Positions 19,956-28,140 of a stretch of DNA of 64,000 nucleotides are shown here, piece by piece. A program made the translations under genes and the position numbers. Within the stretch, counting starts at the first letter, position 1. Each line of letters opens with the position of its first letter. The notes under the pieces were generated by a model that did not search any database, had not been told where the DNA came from, and saw nothing but the letters and a program-made list of their open reading frames with translations. Source of the DNA: Azophilus sp965200465 (GTDB lineage Bacteria > Pseudomonadota > Gammaproteobacteria > Pseudomonadales > Azotimanducaceae); assembly GCA_965200465.1 (NCBI GenBank), contig OZ241358.1, forward strand, positions 620,001 through 684,000, written 5' to 3'.

Positions 19956-20471
19956 ATGCAGGCAGCGGCTGGGGAGCAGGATCCAAGGCTCGCGTTCAAC
20001 CCGGACGCGGTGGTGGTGTCGGAGAAGGTGGAGATCGACGCGCCGGCCTCCGTGGTGTGGCGGGTGCTCACGGACTTGCCTCGCTATGGGGAATGGAACC
20101 CGTTCTGCTTCCGGTGCGAATCGACCTTGGAAATGGGCGCCCCGGTGGTGATGAAGCTGAACAGCTACCAAGGCGACGGCGCCGTGCTGGACAACTGCGA
20201 ATACGTCTGCGCCTTCGAGCCGGAAAGGCTGCTGTCCTGGCAACTGCCGCACGACGACGCCTGGCCCTATCCGGCCCGGCGGGACCAGATCATCGAGCCG
20301 CTTGGCGCTGGGCGTTGCGCCTACCATTCCACGGACGCCTTTCTTGGCCCCAACGGCATTCATGTGATGCGCTTCGCCGGGGGCTGGGTGAAGCGCGCCT
20401 TCGACGACACGGCAAGGGCTTTGAAGGCGCGGGCGGAGGCCATCCACGCACCGCGGAGCAAGGTGCGCTGA
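19956..20471 (+). CDS. SRPBCC-domain protein (polyketide cyclase/dehydrase-like)
   Basis: ATG 19956 is chosen for its GGAGGACGAGG ribosome site. The 171-residue protein has the START/SRPBCC pattern: VVVSEKVEIDAPASVVWRVLTDLPRYGEWNPF, with a helix-grip fold implied through the C-terminal helix FAGGWVKRAFDDTARALKARA. Such proteins bind hydrophobic ligands. It is followed directly by the DUF1214 gene (start at 20472) and a sulfotransferase, an arrangement that suggests a lipid/steroid or hydrocarbon-derived substrate. Confidence 0.82.
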   Translation: MQAAAGEQDPRLAFNPDAVVVSEKVEIDAPASVVWRVLTDLPRYGEWNPFCFRCESTLEMGAPVVMKLNSYQGDGAVLDNCEYVCAFEPERLLSWQLPHDDAWPYPARRDQIIEPLGAGRCAYHSTDAFLGPNGIHVMRFAGGWVKRAFDDTARALKARAEAIHAPRSKVR

Positions 20472-21551
20472 ATGAGCGACCCGCGCAGCCAATGGCGCCG
20501 CTTTTGCGACGATCTGAAGTCGCTCGGCGATGTTGTGGAGGGGGCTGGCGGGGCGGACGAACTAGACCGGGCGGAGGGCTACCGCTACCTCACCCGGCTG
20601 CTGCGGCTGGCGTTGGAGACGCACCTTGAGCACGGCAGCGCCCGCCATCCGTCGTTCTACAGCCTGTCCCATGAGACGGCCAAGATCGGCGCCGACAACC
20701 CGGACAACCTGTACCTGAACGCCCGCATCGACGGGCGCTTCGCCTACGAGATCACCGGCGATGTCGGCGGCGTCCCCTACTTGAGCTTCGGCGCCAAGGA
20801 AAACCGCTACGCCATTGACGGCCGCATGATCTCCACGGGCGAAGTCGATTTGGCGGACTTGCAGGTTGGCGCGGACGGAAGCCTGCGCCTGGTCGCGTCG
20901 GCAAGCCGGGCGGAGGGCAACTGGCTGCCGATGACCGAGCGCAGCAACATGTTGATCGTGCGGCAAACCTTCAACGACCGAGCGCGGGAGGCCCCGGCGC
21001 GGCTGGGCATTCGCCGGTTGCGCCCGGACCCGGGGTGCGACCTGCTGACCCCGGAGCTCTTGGATGCGCAACTGCGTGATGCGCTGGCCTTCGCCGGCGG
21101 CACCGCCAAGACCTTTTGGGATTGGGTGGAGCGCTTCCGCCGCGGGCATCGCAACGAATTCAAGCTGGGCGACCAATCCTTCTTTCAGGCCGCCGGGGGA
21201 GACCCCAACATCTGCTACATCTACGCCTTCTGGGAGATGGCGGAGGACGAGGCGCTGCAGGTGCGTTCAGCCGTACCGCGCTGCGACTACTGGAACTTCC
21301 AACTCACCAACCTGTGGATGGAGTCCTTGGACTACCGCTTCCATCCAGTGCATCTGAACCACGCCAACGCCCTGCTGGAGGCGGACGGCTCAGTCCGCAT
21401 AAACATTTCCCATGAACCCATTGCCGGGCTGCGCAACAACCTAGTGACCACCGGCCATCGGCGGGGGGTGATGCTCATGCGCTGGGTCGGCGCGGAGCGC
21501 CACCCCGTGCCGCAGTTGTTGCGGCTGAAGCGGAGCGAGGTGCAGGCGTGA
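20472..21551 (+). CDS. DUF1214-like protein
   Basis: A 359-residue cytoplasmic protein starting at the base after the SRPBCC stop. It contains NPDNLYLNARIDGRFAYEI, GNWLPMTERSNMLIVRQTF and WNFQLTNLWMESLDY, the pattern of DUF1214-type proteins often found beside sulfotransferases and P450s. No catalytic residues can be assigned. Its stop overlaps the next gene (GTGA at 21548), showing translational coupling in a three-gene operon. The product probably works on the same hydrophobic substrate. Confidence 0.75.
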   Translation: MSDPRSQWRRFCDDLKSLGDVVEGAGGADELDRAEGYRYLTRLLRLALETHLEHGSARHPSFYSLSHETAKIGADNPDNLYLNARIDGRFAYEITGDVGGVPYLSFGAKENRYAIDGRMISTGEVDLADLQVGADGSLRLVASASRAEGNWLPMTERSNMLIVRQTFNDRAREAPARLGIRRLRPDPGCDLLTPELLDAQLRDALAFAGGTAKTFWDWVERFRRGHRNEFKLGDQSFFQAAGGDPNICYIYAFWEMAEDEALQVRSAVPRCDYWNFQLTNLWMESLDYRFHPVHLNHANALLEADGSVRINISHEPIAGLRNNLVTTGHRRGVMLMRWVGAERHPVPQLLRLKRSEVQA

Positions 21552-22693
21552 CCCTGCTGGCGGCCGACCTGCTAACGGAGGCGGCGGAACTGGTGGGACG
21601 GGACGACTTCGGCAACCCCCAGTTCATTCGCGGCCTGGAAGCCCTGGTGGAGTCCATCAACGCGGAGGCCGCGCTCACCGCAGCCGGCATGGCGGCGCAG
21701 CGTCAGCGCATTCTTGGCCTGCTCGCCAATCGGCTGCGTCTGGAGCAGGCGTTCTCCGAGCATCCTGAAATTCGCAACGAACGCATTGAAGCGCCCATCG
21801 TCATCGTTGGCTTGCCGCGCACCGGCAGCACCATGGCCCATCGGCTGCTGGCCAGCGACCCGGCACACACCGCGATGCTTTGGTGGGAGGGCCGCCATCC
21901 GGCCATGCTGCCGGGCGAGCGGCGCGGCCAGCCAACCGAACGGCGTGCATTGGGCAGGGCGGAAGTGGAGGCGGTGATGGCGGCCTCTCCCGAGGCCATG
22001 GACATTCATCCCTGGGACTTCGAGGGCGCCGACGAGGAGGTGCTGCTCATCGAGCACAGCTTCCACAGCACCGTGCCGGAGGCGCACATGCACCTGCCGA
22101 GCTACTCCCGTTGGGTGGAGGCGCAGGACCATGCGCCGGTTTACCGCGACCTATTGGCGATGCTGCGGTGCTTGCAGTGGCAAACGCCGAGGCGGCGAGG
22201 GAAGCGCTGGGTGCTCAAATCCCCCCACCACCTAGGCTACATGGACGCGCTGCTTGAGGTGTTTCCAGACGCCAAGATCATCCAAACCCACAGGGATCCG
22301 ATGCAGACCGTGCCGTCGTTCTGCTCCATGTGCGCCAACCTGGCGGCGGCGCTGACCCTAGCGCCGGACGCCCAAGCCATAGGCGCGCATTGGCTGCGCA
22401 AGCTAAGCCGCAACCTGAACGCCTGCATGAAGGTTGCCGCGTCCAAGCCCAGCAGCTTTCTGGACTTGCATTTCCACGAACTGGCGCGGGACCCCATCGC
22501 GCAGATGGCGCGGGTGTATGAATTCGCCGGCGAGCGCTTCAGCGACCGCGCCGAGGCGGCCATGCGCACCCACCAGGAGGACGACGCCCACCAAGCGGAC
22601 GCCCACGCCTACAACTTGGCGGACTACGGCTTAAGCGAGGTGCAAATCGACTCGCTGTTCGGCGCCTACATCGAGCGCCATCGGCTGCGCTAA
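21548..22693 (+). CDS. Sulfotransferase (Sulfotransfer_3 type)
   Basis: A 381-residue protein with GTG start overlapping the previous stop. The PAPS 5'-phosphosulfate loop is APIVIVGLPRTGSTMAHRLL, followed by the 3'-phosphate region WVLKSPHHLGYMDALLEVFPDAKIIQTHRDP. This matches stf0/Sulfotransfer_3-type enzymes common in marine and actinobacterial lipid gene clusters. It probably sulfates a hydroxyl group created by the neighbouring P450; this link is inferred from position only. Confidence 0.88.
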   Translation: MTLLAADLLTEAAELVGRDDFGNPQFIRGLEALVESINAEAALTAAGMAAQRQRILGLLANRLRLEQAFSEHPEIRNERIEAPIVIVGLPRTGSTMAHRLLASDPAHTAMLWWEGRHPAMLPGERRGQPTERRALGRAEVEAVMAASPEAMDIHPWDFEGADEEVLLIEHSFHSTVPEAHMHLPSYSRWVEAQDHAPVYRDLLAMLRCLQWQTPRRRGKRWVLKSPHHLGYMDALLEVFPDAKIIQTHRDPMQTVPSFCSMCANLAAALTLAPDAQAIGAHWLRKLSRNLNACMKVAASKPSSFLDLHFHELARDPIAQMARVYEFAGERFSDRAEAAMRTHQEDDAHQADAHAYNLADYGLSEVQIDSLFGAYIERHRLR

Positions 22694-22710
22694 GGCAATG
22701 CCGCCGGCGG

Positions 22711-24036
22711 CTAGGCGCGCACCTTAACTGGCAACTCCCTAATGCCGCGGATGAAGCTCGACCTTAGGTATTGCGGCTCGCCCACCACCTCGACGCGCTT
22801 GAAGCGCTTGAGGATCTCCTCCCAGATGATCCGCAGTTGCATCTCCGCCAAGCGGTTGCCTAGGCAGCGGTGGATGCCGAAGCCGAAGGACAGGTGCTGG
22901 CGCACGTTGGCCCGGTCGATCAGAAACTGGTTGGCGTCCTTGATGGCGGCCTCGTCGCGGTTGCCGGAGAGATACCAGATGCACACCCGGTCGCCCTCCC
23001 GGATTTGTTCGCCGCCAAGCTCCGCATCCTCCGTGGCGGTGCGCACCATGTGCGCCACCGGCGACTGCCAGCGAATGATCTCCGACACCATGTTGGGGAT
23101 GAGGCGAGGGTTGGCCAGCAGCTTTTCATATTCGCCCGGATGCTGGTTGAGGGCCAGCACTCCGCCGGAGATGGAGTTGCGGGTGGTGTCGTTGCCGCCG
23201 ACGATGAGCAGCAGGATGTTGCCCAGATATTCATTCGGCGGCATGTTGCGGGTGGATTCGCCTTGCGTGAGCATGGAGATCAGGTCGTTGCCCGGCGCCC
23301 CGCGGGCGATGCGCTCCTTCCACACGGCGTCGAAGTACTCCCAGCACTTCCAGAGTTCGGCAAACCCCTCCTGGGGGGTGTCGAACCAGTCCGGGTCGTT
23401 GATGCGCTCCACCGTGTCCGACCAATGAATCAGCAAATGGCGGTCCTCTTGCGGAACGTCGAACAAGGTCGCCAGCATCTGCCCGGTCAGTTCCACGGAA
23501 ACCCTGCGCACCCAGTTGAACTCCTCGCCGATCGGCAAGCCGTCCAGGATGACGCCGGCGCGCTGGCGGATGACGCTCTCCAGTTCGGCTAGGTGCCGGG
23601 GCCTGAACATGGGCGCCACCACCTTGCGTTGGGCGCCGTGTATCGGCGGGTCCTGCATGATGAACATCGGCAGGTAGTAGGTGGAGTCCGCCTCCTGCAG
23701 GGCCTGCCCGCCCAGGCGGATGCCGCCCTTGGCGATGTCCGAGGAGAACAGCTTCTCGTGGGTGTCAACGTATTTGACCAGGTCGTAGCTGCAAACCGAC
23801 CAGTAGGGGCCGAACTGGCTGTCCGCCGTGAAGTGGACGGGCGCCTCCCGGCGCAGCCGCTCAAAGCAGGACAGCATGGTGTTCGCCTCGAACCGGTCCG
23901 GGTGGGCGGGGTTCAGGGTTGCAAGCGGCAGGTCGTACGGGTTTTGATGAGGGTCAATGGCCCAGCGCACTTGAATTTCGGCATTGGAGAACTCAAAGGG
24001 GTCCTTGTCTGCGACGGCGGCGGATGCTTCGGCCAT
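22711..24036 (-). CDS. Cytochrome P450, CYP153-like (alkane terminal hydroxylase type)
   Basis: A 441-residue soluble P450. The I-helix motif is LLIVGGNDTTRNSISGG, the ExxR pair lies in MVSEIIRWQ, and the haem-binding loop is FGFGIHRCLGNRLAE. GGNDTTRNSISGGVLAL, YLSGNRDEAAIKDA and SSFIRGIRELPVKV are very close to CYP153 enzymes, which hydroxylate alkane or fatty-acid termini with ferredoxin and ferredoxin reductase. Those electron partners are not seen nearby. It converges on the sulfotransferase operon, so a hydroxylation-then-sulfation route is plausible. Confidence 0.9.
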   Translation of the reverse strand: MAEASAAVADKDPFEFSNAEIQVRWAIDPHQNPYDLPLATLNPAHPDRFEANTMLSCFERLRREAPVHFTADSQFGPYWSVCSYDLVKYVDTHEKLFSSDIAKGGIRLGGQALQEADSTYYLPMFIMQDPPIHGAQRKVVAPMFRPRHLAELESVIRQRAGVILDGLPIGEEFNWVRRVSVELTGQMLATLFDVPQEDRHLLIHWSDTVERINDPDWFDTPQEGFAELWKCWEYFDAVWKERIARGAPGNDLISMLTQGESTRNMPPNEYLGNILLLIVGGNDTTRNSISGGVLALNQHPGEYEKLLANPRLIPNMVSEIIRWQSPVAHMVRTATEDAELGGEQIREGDRVCIWYLSGNRDEAAIKDANQFLIDRANVRQHLSFGFGIHRCLGNRLAEMQLRIIWEEILKRFKRVEVVGEPQYLRSSFIRGIRELPVKVRA

Positions 24037-24090
24037 GGATGGGGCCCTCTCCTAGTTGGCTGGCGCCGAATTCTAACCCATGCAAGCCGT

Positions 24091-25359
24091 TCATTTTGCC
24101 TCTTCCCGCACAAGCCCCAGCAGCACCATCCCGATGATCAGCACCGTCGCCACCGACAGGATTCCCAGCCGGGAACTGCCCGTAAGCAGGCCGGTGATCG
24201 CCACCAGCGACGGGCCGATGATGGCGGCGAAGCGGCCCAGCATGTTGAAGAAGCCGAAGAACTCGCCGCTTTGCGCAGGGGGCACGAAGCGGGCGTAGAG
24301 GGAGCGGGAGATGGCCTGCACGCCGCCCTGCACCAGCCCCACCACGGCGGCTAGGATGTAGAACTCCAAGGCGGAGGAAAGGAAGTAGGCGTAAACGGTG
24401 ACGCCGACATAGATCGCCACGCCGAAGTGCAGGACGGGTTTCGGGCCGAACCGATTGGCCGCCGTCCCGAAGGCGAGGGCGGCGGGAAAGCCCACGAACT
24501 GCGTGATGAGCAGGGCGATGATGAGGCTTGTGGAGGGCAGGCCGAGGGAAAGGCCGTAGTCCACCGCCATGCGCATGATGGTGTGGACGCCGTCGATGTA
24601 GAAGAAGTACGCCAGCAGGAACAGCCCCGCCATGCGGTGGGTGCGGTATTCCCGTAAGGTGCGCATCAAGGAGCGCAGCCCGGCAACGGCGCCCGAAGCG
24701 CCCGCGGCGGCGTCAGCGCCGAGGCGCGGCGGCTCCGCCACCACCCGGAAAAGCGGAATGGAGAAGACCAGCCACCAGACCGCCACGGTGACGAAGGCAA
24801 GGCGCACCGCCTCCGCCGCCCCAGACAGGCCGAACGCCTCCGGCCACAAGGTCATCGCCACGTTCACCGCGAACAGCAGCCCGCCGCCGATGTAGCCGAG
24901 GGAGAAGCCGAAGGCCGAGACCTCGTCGTACCTGTCCGGCCCACTGACGGACACGAGCAGCGCATCATAGAAGACGATGGCCCCGGAGAATCCGGCCGAG
25001 GCCAGAACATAGACCAAGGAGGCCGTGGCCCAGTCCCCCTCCGCAACCAACCACAGCCCGGCGGACATGGCCACGCCCAGCAGGGTGAAGGCGCTGAGAA
25101 ACCGCTTGCGGGCGCCGCTGCCGTCAGCGATGGCGCCGAGCACGGGCGCCGCAACCAGCAGGAAGGCGCTGCCCAGGGAGTTGGCGAACCCCAGCCGCGC
25201 CGTGCTGACCACCGCATCCGCCCCGGCGCTCCAGTACTGCTTGAAGAAAATGGGGAAGAAACCCGCCATGACGGTGGTGGCGAACACCGAGTTCGCCCAG
25301 TCGTAGAGCGCCCAAGCGAAGACGGGGCGGTTGGCGAACAGTTCCCGGATTCTATGCAT
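24091..25359 (-). CDS. MFS transporter, ATG22/UMF1 type
   Basis: A 422-residue, twelve-helix transporter. The N-terminus (FAWALYDWANSVFATTVMAGFFP) is diagnostic of the UMF1/ATG22-like branch, as are APVLGAIADGSGARKR and the C-terminal VGLVQGGVQAISRSLYARFVPP. Bacterial members are uncharacterised exporters, and the yeast homologue effluxes amino acids. It is transcribed in the same direction as the P450 with a 54 bp gap, so co-transcription is possible. Confidence 0.88.
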   Translation of the reverse strand: MHRIRELFANRPVFAWALYDWANSVFATTVMAGFFPIFFKQYWSAGADAVVSTARLGFANSLGSAFLLVAAPVLGAIADGSGARKRFLSAFTLLGVAMSAGLWLVAEGDWATASLVYVLASAGFSGAIVFYDALLVSVSGPDRYDEVSAFGFSLGYIGGGLLFAVNVAMTLWPEAFGLSGAAEAVRLAFVTVAVWWLVFSIPLFRVVAEPPRLGADAAAGASGAVAGLRSLMRTLREYRTHRMAGLFLLAYFFYIDGVHTIMRMAVDYGLSLGLPSTSLIIALLITQFVGFPAALAFGTAANRFGPKPVLHFGVAIYVGVTVYAYFLSSALEFYILAAVVGLVQGGVQAISRSLYARFVPPAQSGEFFGFFNMLGRFAAIIGPSLVAITGLLTGSSRLGILSVATVLIIGMVLLGLVREEAK

Positions 25360-25479
25360 TTGCTAAATGGACGTGGGTGGAAACTCAGGACCCGCCAATT
25401 CAAAGTCCAGAACGGATGCGCCTGATGGCTCAAAATGGCGGCTGCTGCAAGTCGCCACGGTTAAGCCGTGCTCCTCCAT

Positions 25480-25680
25480 TCAGCACCCAAGGCGCAACTG
25501 CTCGGTTGCGCTTCCGCCGCCGCAGCTCCTTACATCGCGGGCGCCAAAACCGCCGGCTTGGTTCCGGCAACTGGCGGTCTTTCCCACTTGCCGCGGCCCG
25601 CTGACAAGGGCCGTCCGCTGGTTGCCGGCCAAGTAGTCGGCCGCCAAGGAGTCGTGGATGCGGGGCATGGTCGGCGTCAT
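25480..25680 (-). pseudogene. Fragment of AAA ATPase (AAA_14/DUF4143 type)
   Basis: It starts at ATG 25680 or 25668: MPRIHDSLAADYLAGNQ, then Walker A ALVSGPRQVGKTASC. This is the N-terminus of the AAA_14/DUF4143 family (normally about 380 residues). Similarity stops after the Walker A helix, and the remaining reading frames are unrelated. A consensus-like promoter lies in the repeat upstream (25681-25733). Only about 40 residues remain. Confidence 0.6.
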
Positions 25681-25733
25681 GGCTGGCCATTATTCGCGGC
25701 ATCTTCGTTTGGTCAAGACTAATTTACAATGGC
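25681..25733 (-). promoter_or_regulatory. Repeat R3, copy 1, with a sigma70-like promoter
   Basis: A 53 bp segment, 47/53 identical to 27769-27821. On the minus strand it has TTGACC (25711-25716) and AATAAT (25689-25694) separated by 16 bases, pointing at the truncated AAA ATPase. It is probably that gene's original promoter, duplicated together with flanking DNA. Confidence 0.55.
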
Positions 25734-25828
25734 GGAAAGCCTCTGCAAAGTCGATGTTGGGCTGCGTCGGCCTGCTGTCAGCCGTGGCACCGCCGCCTTC
25801 CTTGCAAGCTTGTATGAGGTAATTTCAG

Positions 25829-27704
25829 CTATTTCCCCCTTGCAAGGGAAAACAGCACAGTATTTTCGTCTTCATATTCAACCACCAAATTCTCCCAAAA
25901 GTACCTACGCCATGCAGCCAGCTTGGGGCGGTCAAATGAATCGCGTCCAATCGCTATAAAGGACACATTGTTTTCAGATAGCTCGCAAATAACACCTTTG
26001 GCGTTCTGACCATATTTGTCAGCGAGGTATCCAGTGCCCAAAATGCCGAAGTTATCCCCAATTACTCGATTATTCCTAACATAAGTTAGCAGAGCACCTA
26101 CATCAATCTGGTAAATTTTTCCGCCCTCAATGTCCGAAGCGCGCAAGTGATTGATTAGGCCGTACTCCGAAATTGTTCTTTGCAGAAATGCTTCGCGGTT
26201 TGACACCATTTCTTTAGCCTCGCCTGGATAAACAAGCCGCTGATTATCCGAGTAATGATACAGCACTAACGCAAATACTAGGAGTGGCGCTGCATAATGC
26301 AGCCGCTTGCTGCGGAAGTCACTCATTCTCATCAAGGGAGGTGCCTTGCCGAAAAGCGTGATTATCCGGGTAAGAAACCAAACGGAGAGAAAGCACCATA
26401 AGGGCAGAAAAGTGGCCAAGTAACGAAGAACCTGTGAACTGACTGTCCAAATAATCATTGCCGTCAACAGAAGTACGGCGAAAGGCCTGATTTTGCGATT
26501 CATCCAAGGAATGCAGAGAAAGCACGGGAAAATGGCCATAAGAATTAGCGGCACCTCAGGCGATGAAAACGACCAGTGATTGACCACTAGGTTGTAGGGC
26601 AACATAAGCAACGCAATTGGCTGGTAGCCAAAACCTTGCTTTCCGAGGTGCCGAATTTGAGCAGCAGTGTCTTCGGCCCGCCACGGCCAATAGCCGAAAA
26701 CCTCCCCCGCAAAGGGGGAAACTGGGTTGCCCGTGTGGACGGCGTTGTAGGCGTACCAAGGCATTCCCACCAGGACCGCGGCGGCAAGGAACAGCAGCGT
26801 AGGGCGCCAGTTCCTTGCGTGGTAGTGCGCCCAGGCCAGCAGCAGTGGAATGTAGGCCAGGGCCAGGTACTTCGAGCCCAGGGCGATGCCGAAAAGAAAG
26901 CCGGCGCAGAAGGTCAGTGCATAGCGGGGGGGGGGGGGGGGGGGGGGAATGGAGGGGCCTGCCGCAATGACTCAGGCAAACTATGGCCACAAAGGCGAAG
27001 CAGGCCAGCCCCAAGTCCACGTAGGCGGAGGCCGCCAGCTGCAGAACGGTGGGCAGGGACAGGAAGAGCAGGGCGGAGCAGAAGGCCGTGACGGCGTCCG
27101 TCAGCCGCAGTGCGAGGGCGTACAGGTTCAGCGCCGCCAGGAGGCCCAGCATGAAGTGCATGCAGTGGGTGGTGACGTCGTCGCCGATCATCAGCGCGAA
27201 CGAGTAGAGCAGGTTGATGTTGAGGGTGAAGAAGGGGTAGCGCAGATGCAGGTCGGGAATAATCGCCGCCTGCTCCACAAAGTGCAGCGCGTAGGGCAGG
27301 TGGTAGCGAATTTCGTCCGAGTGGTGCGGCGGCGCTAGAGGCGTCAGGGCAATGGGTGCCAAAAGCGTCAGCGCCGCAGCCAACAAAAGGAGCTTTTGAG
27401 GAGTGGCGCGGAGCGCCAAGATTCGCAGGCGGCCAAGCCACTCTTCTTGCCTGAGGCGCCATAGGGACAGGAGGAGCAGCAGGCCGGCGCAGCCTAACAC
27501 CGGAAATGGAGAAAGCAAGCCCAGTACGCCCAGGGCAAAGAGCAGCAAAATCAAAACGCCTAAACCAACTGGCGTCAGCAAGGCCGCTTCGTCCAACGCC
27601 GTTAGCTGAAGCGAATCTCGGAAGAGTCCCTTGCCGACGACAAATGCCCAAAGTCCAACGCCTAGCACGAGCAGCAACTGCTTGCTAACGTAGAGAAACA
27701 CCAC
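25829..27704 (-). CDS. Phase-variable GT-C-like membrane glycosyltransferase (currently out of frame)
   Basis: Two ORFs form one gene. The N-terminal part (GTG 27704) has about eight helices and the loop PPHHSDEIRYHLPYALHF with the Asp-Glu of GT-C transferases. The C-terminal part (frame ending 25829) continues with YALTFCAGFLFGIALGSKYLAL and VGMPWYAYNAVHTGNP. They are separated only by a tract of 22 G (C on the coding strand) at 26926-26947. With 21 or 24 bases the frame is continuous, giving 624 residues; with 22 it truncates. This is the classic architecture of slipped-strand phase variation in surface-glycan genes. R2 copy 3 directly abuts the start codon. Confidence 0.75.
26926..26947. 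repeat. Homopolymer tract of 22 G inside the glycosyltransferase gene
   Basis: An uninterrupted run of 22 G on the plus strand, encoding a poly-Pro stretch about 250 residues into the glycosyltransferase. Its length sets the reading frame: the frame is intact at 21 (or 24) and broken at 22. Confidence 0.9.
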
Positions 27705-27771
27705 GAACCTATCTCAAAATTGTTTTAGCAGGATGCCGATCCAGCCAAGCTGCGGGAACCAGAAAGTTGGC
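27705..27771 (+). repeat. Repeat R2, copy 3
   Basis: GAACCTATCTCAAAATTGTT, then TTAGCAGGATGCCGATCCAG, ending AGAAAGTTGGC. As with copy 1, the GAGATAGGTTC end is followed at once by a GTG start codon, here of the phase-variable glycosyltransferase. The other end runs into R3 copy 2. Confidence 0.75.
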
Positions 27772-27821
27772 TGACCATTATTTGCGGCATCTTCGTTTGG
27801 TCAAGACAGACTTACGATGGC
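27769..27821 (-). promoter_or_regulatory. Repeat R3, copy 2
   Basis: 47/53 identical to 25681-25733 and in the same orientation, so the two are direct repeats about 2.1 kb apart bracketing the phase-variable gene. It keeps the TTGACC and AATAAT promoter elements (minus strand), which here point through R2 at the glycosyltransferase start. Confidence 0.55.
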
Positions 27822-27859
27822 CGTTGGCTGCGAGTGGTTTCTCTTGGCGTTAACGTTGC

Positions 27860-28140
27860 TTAAAGCAAGAGGTTGTAGTCCGCATGGCTGCCGATCCAGA
27901 ACCATGTGACGTCATCCTCATCCCTTTGGCCGATGGCCCGGTATGCGGACCCGATGCGGACGGAATAGATGTCTTTGGTCCCGCGGATGCGCTTGAAGCG
28001 CAAGCTGTTGTGCCAAGGATCCTGTTGGAAAAGCCCGTGTGCCCGTTCCGCTCGACGCCGCACCTCTTCCGGCAACGCCGCCAATTTTCCGGCAACGCCG
28101 CCAATTGATTGCGGAAATTTTTGGTGAGATGGGAATTCAC
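27860..28140 (-). pseudogene. RelE/ParE-family toxin, frameshifted by a tandem duplication
   Basis: It starts at GTG 28140 (MNSHLTKNFRNQLAALPE); after the duplication the true C-terminal frame is EEVRRRAERAHGLF, then SLRFKRIRGTKDIYSVRIG, then RAIGQRDEDDVTWFWIGSHADY, stop 27860. The ending WFWIGSHADYNLLL is typical of a RelE/ParE subfamily. An exact 20 bp tandem duplication (28067-28106) shifts the frame. Removing one unit restores an 86-residue toxin. The GTG overlaps the stop of the upstream glycosylase-antitoxin gene (GTGA). Confidence 0.85.
28067..28106. repeat. Exact 20 bp tandem duplication inside the toxin gene
   Basis: TTCCGGCAACGCCGCCAATT occurs twice back to back (28067-28086, 28087-28106). 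Its length is not a multiple of three, so it breaks the toxin frame. It may be reversible by recombination or slippage. Confidence 0.9.
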
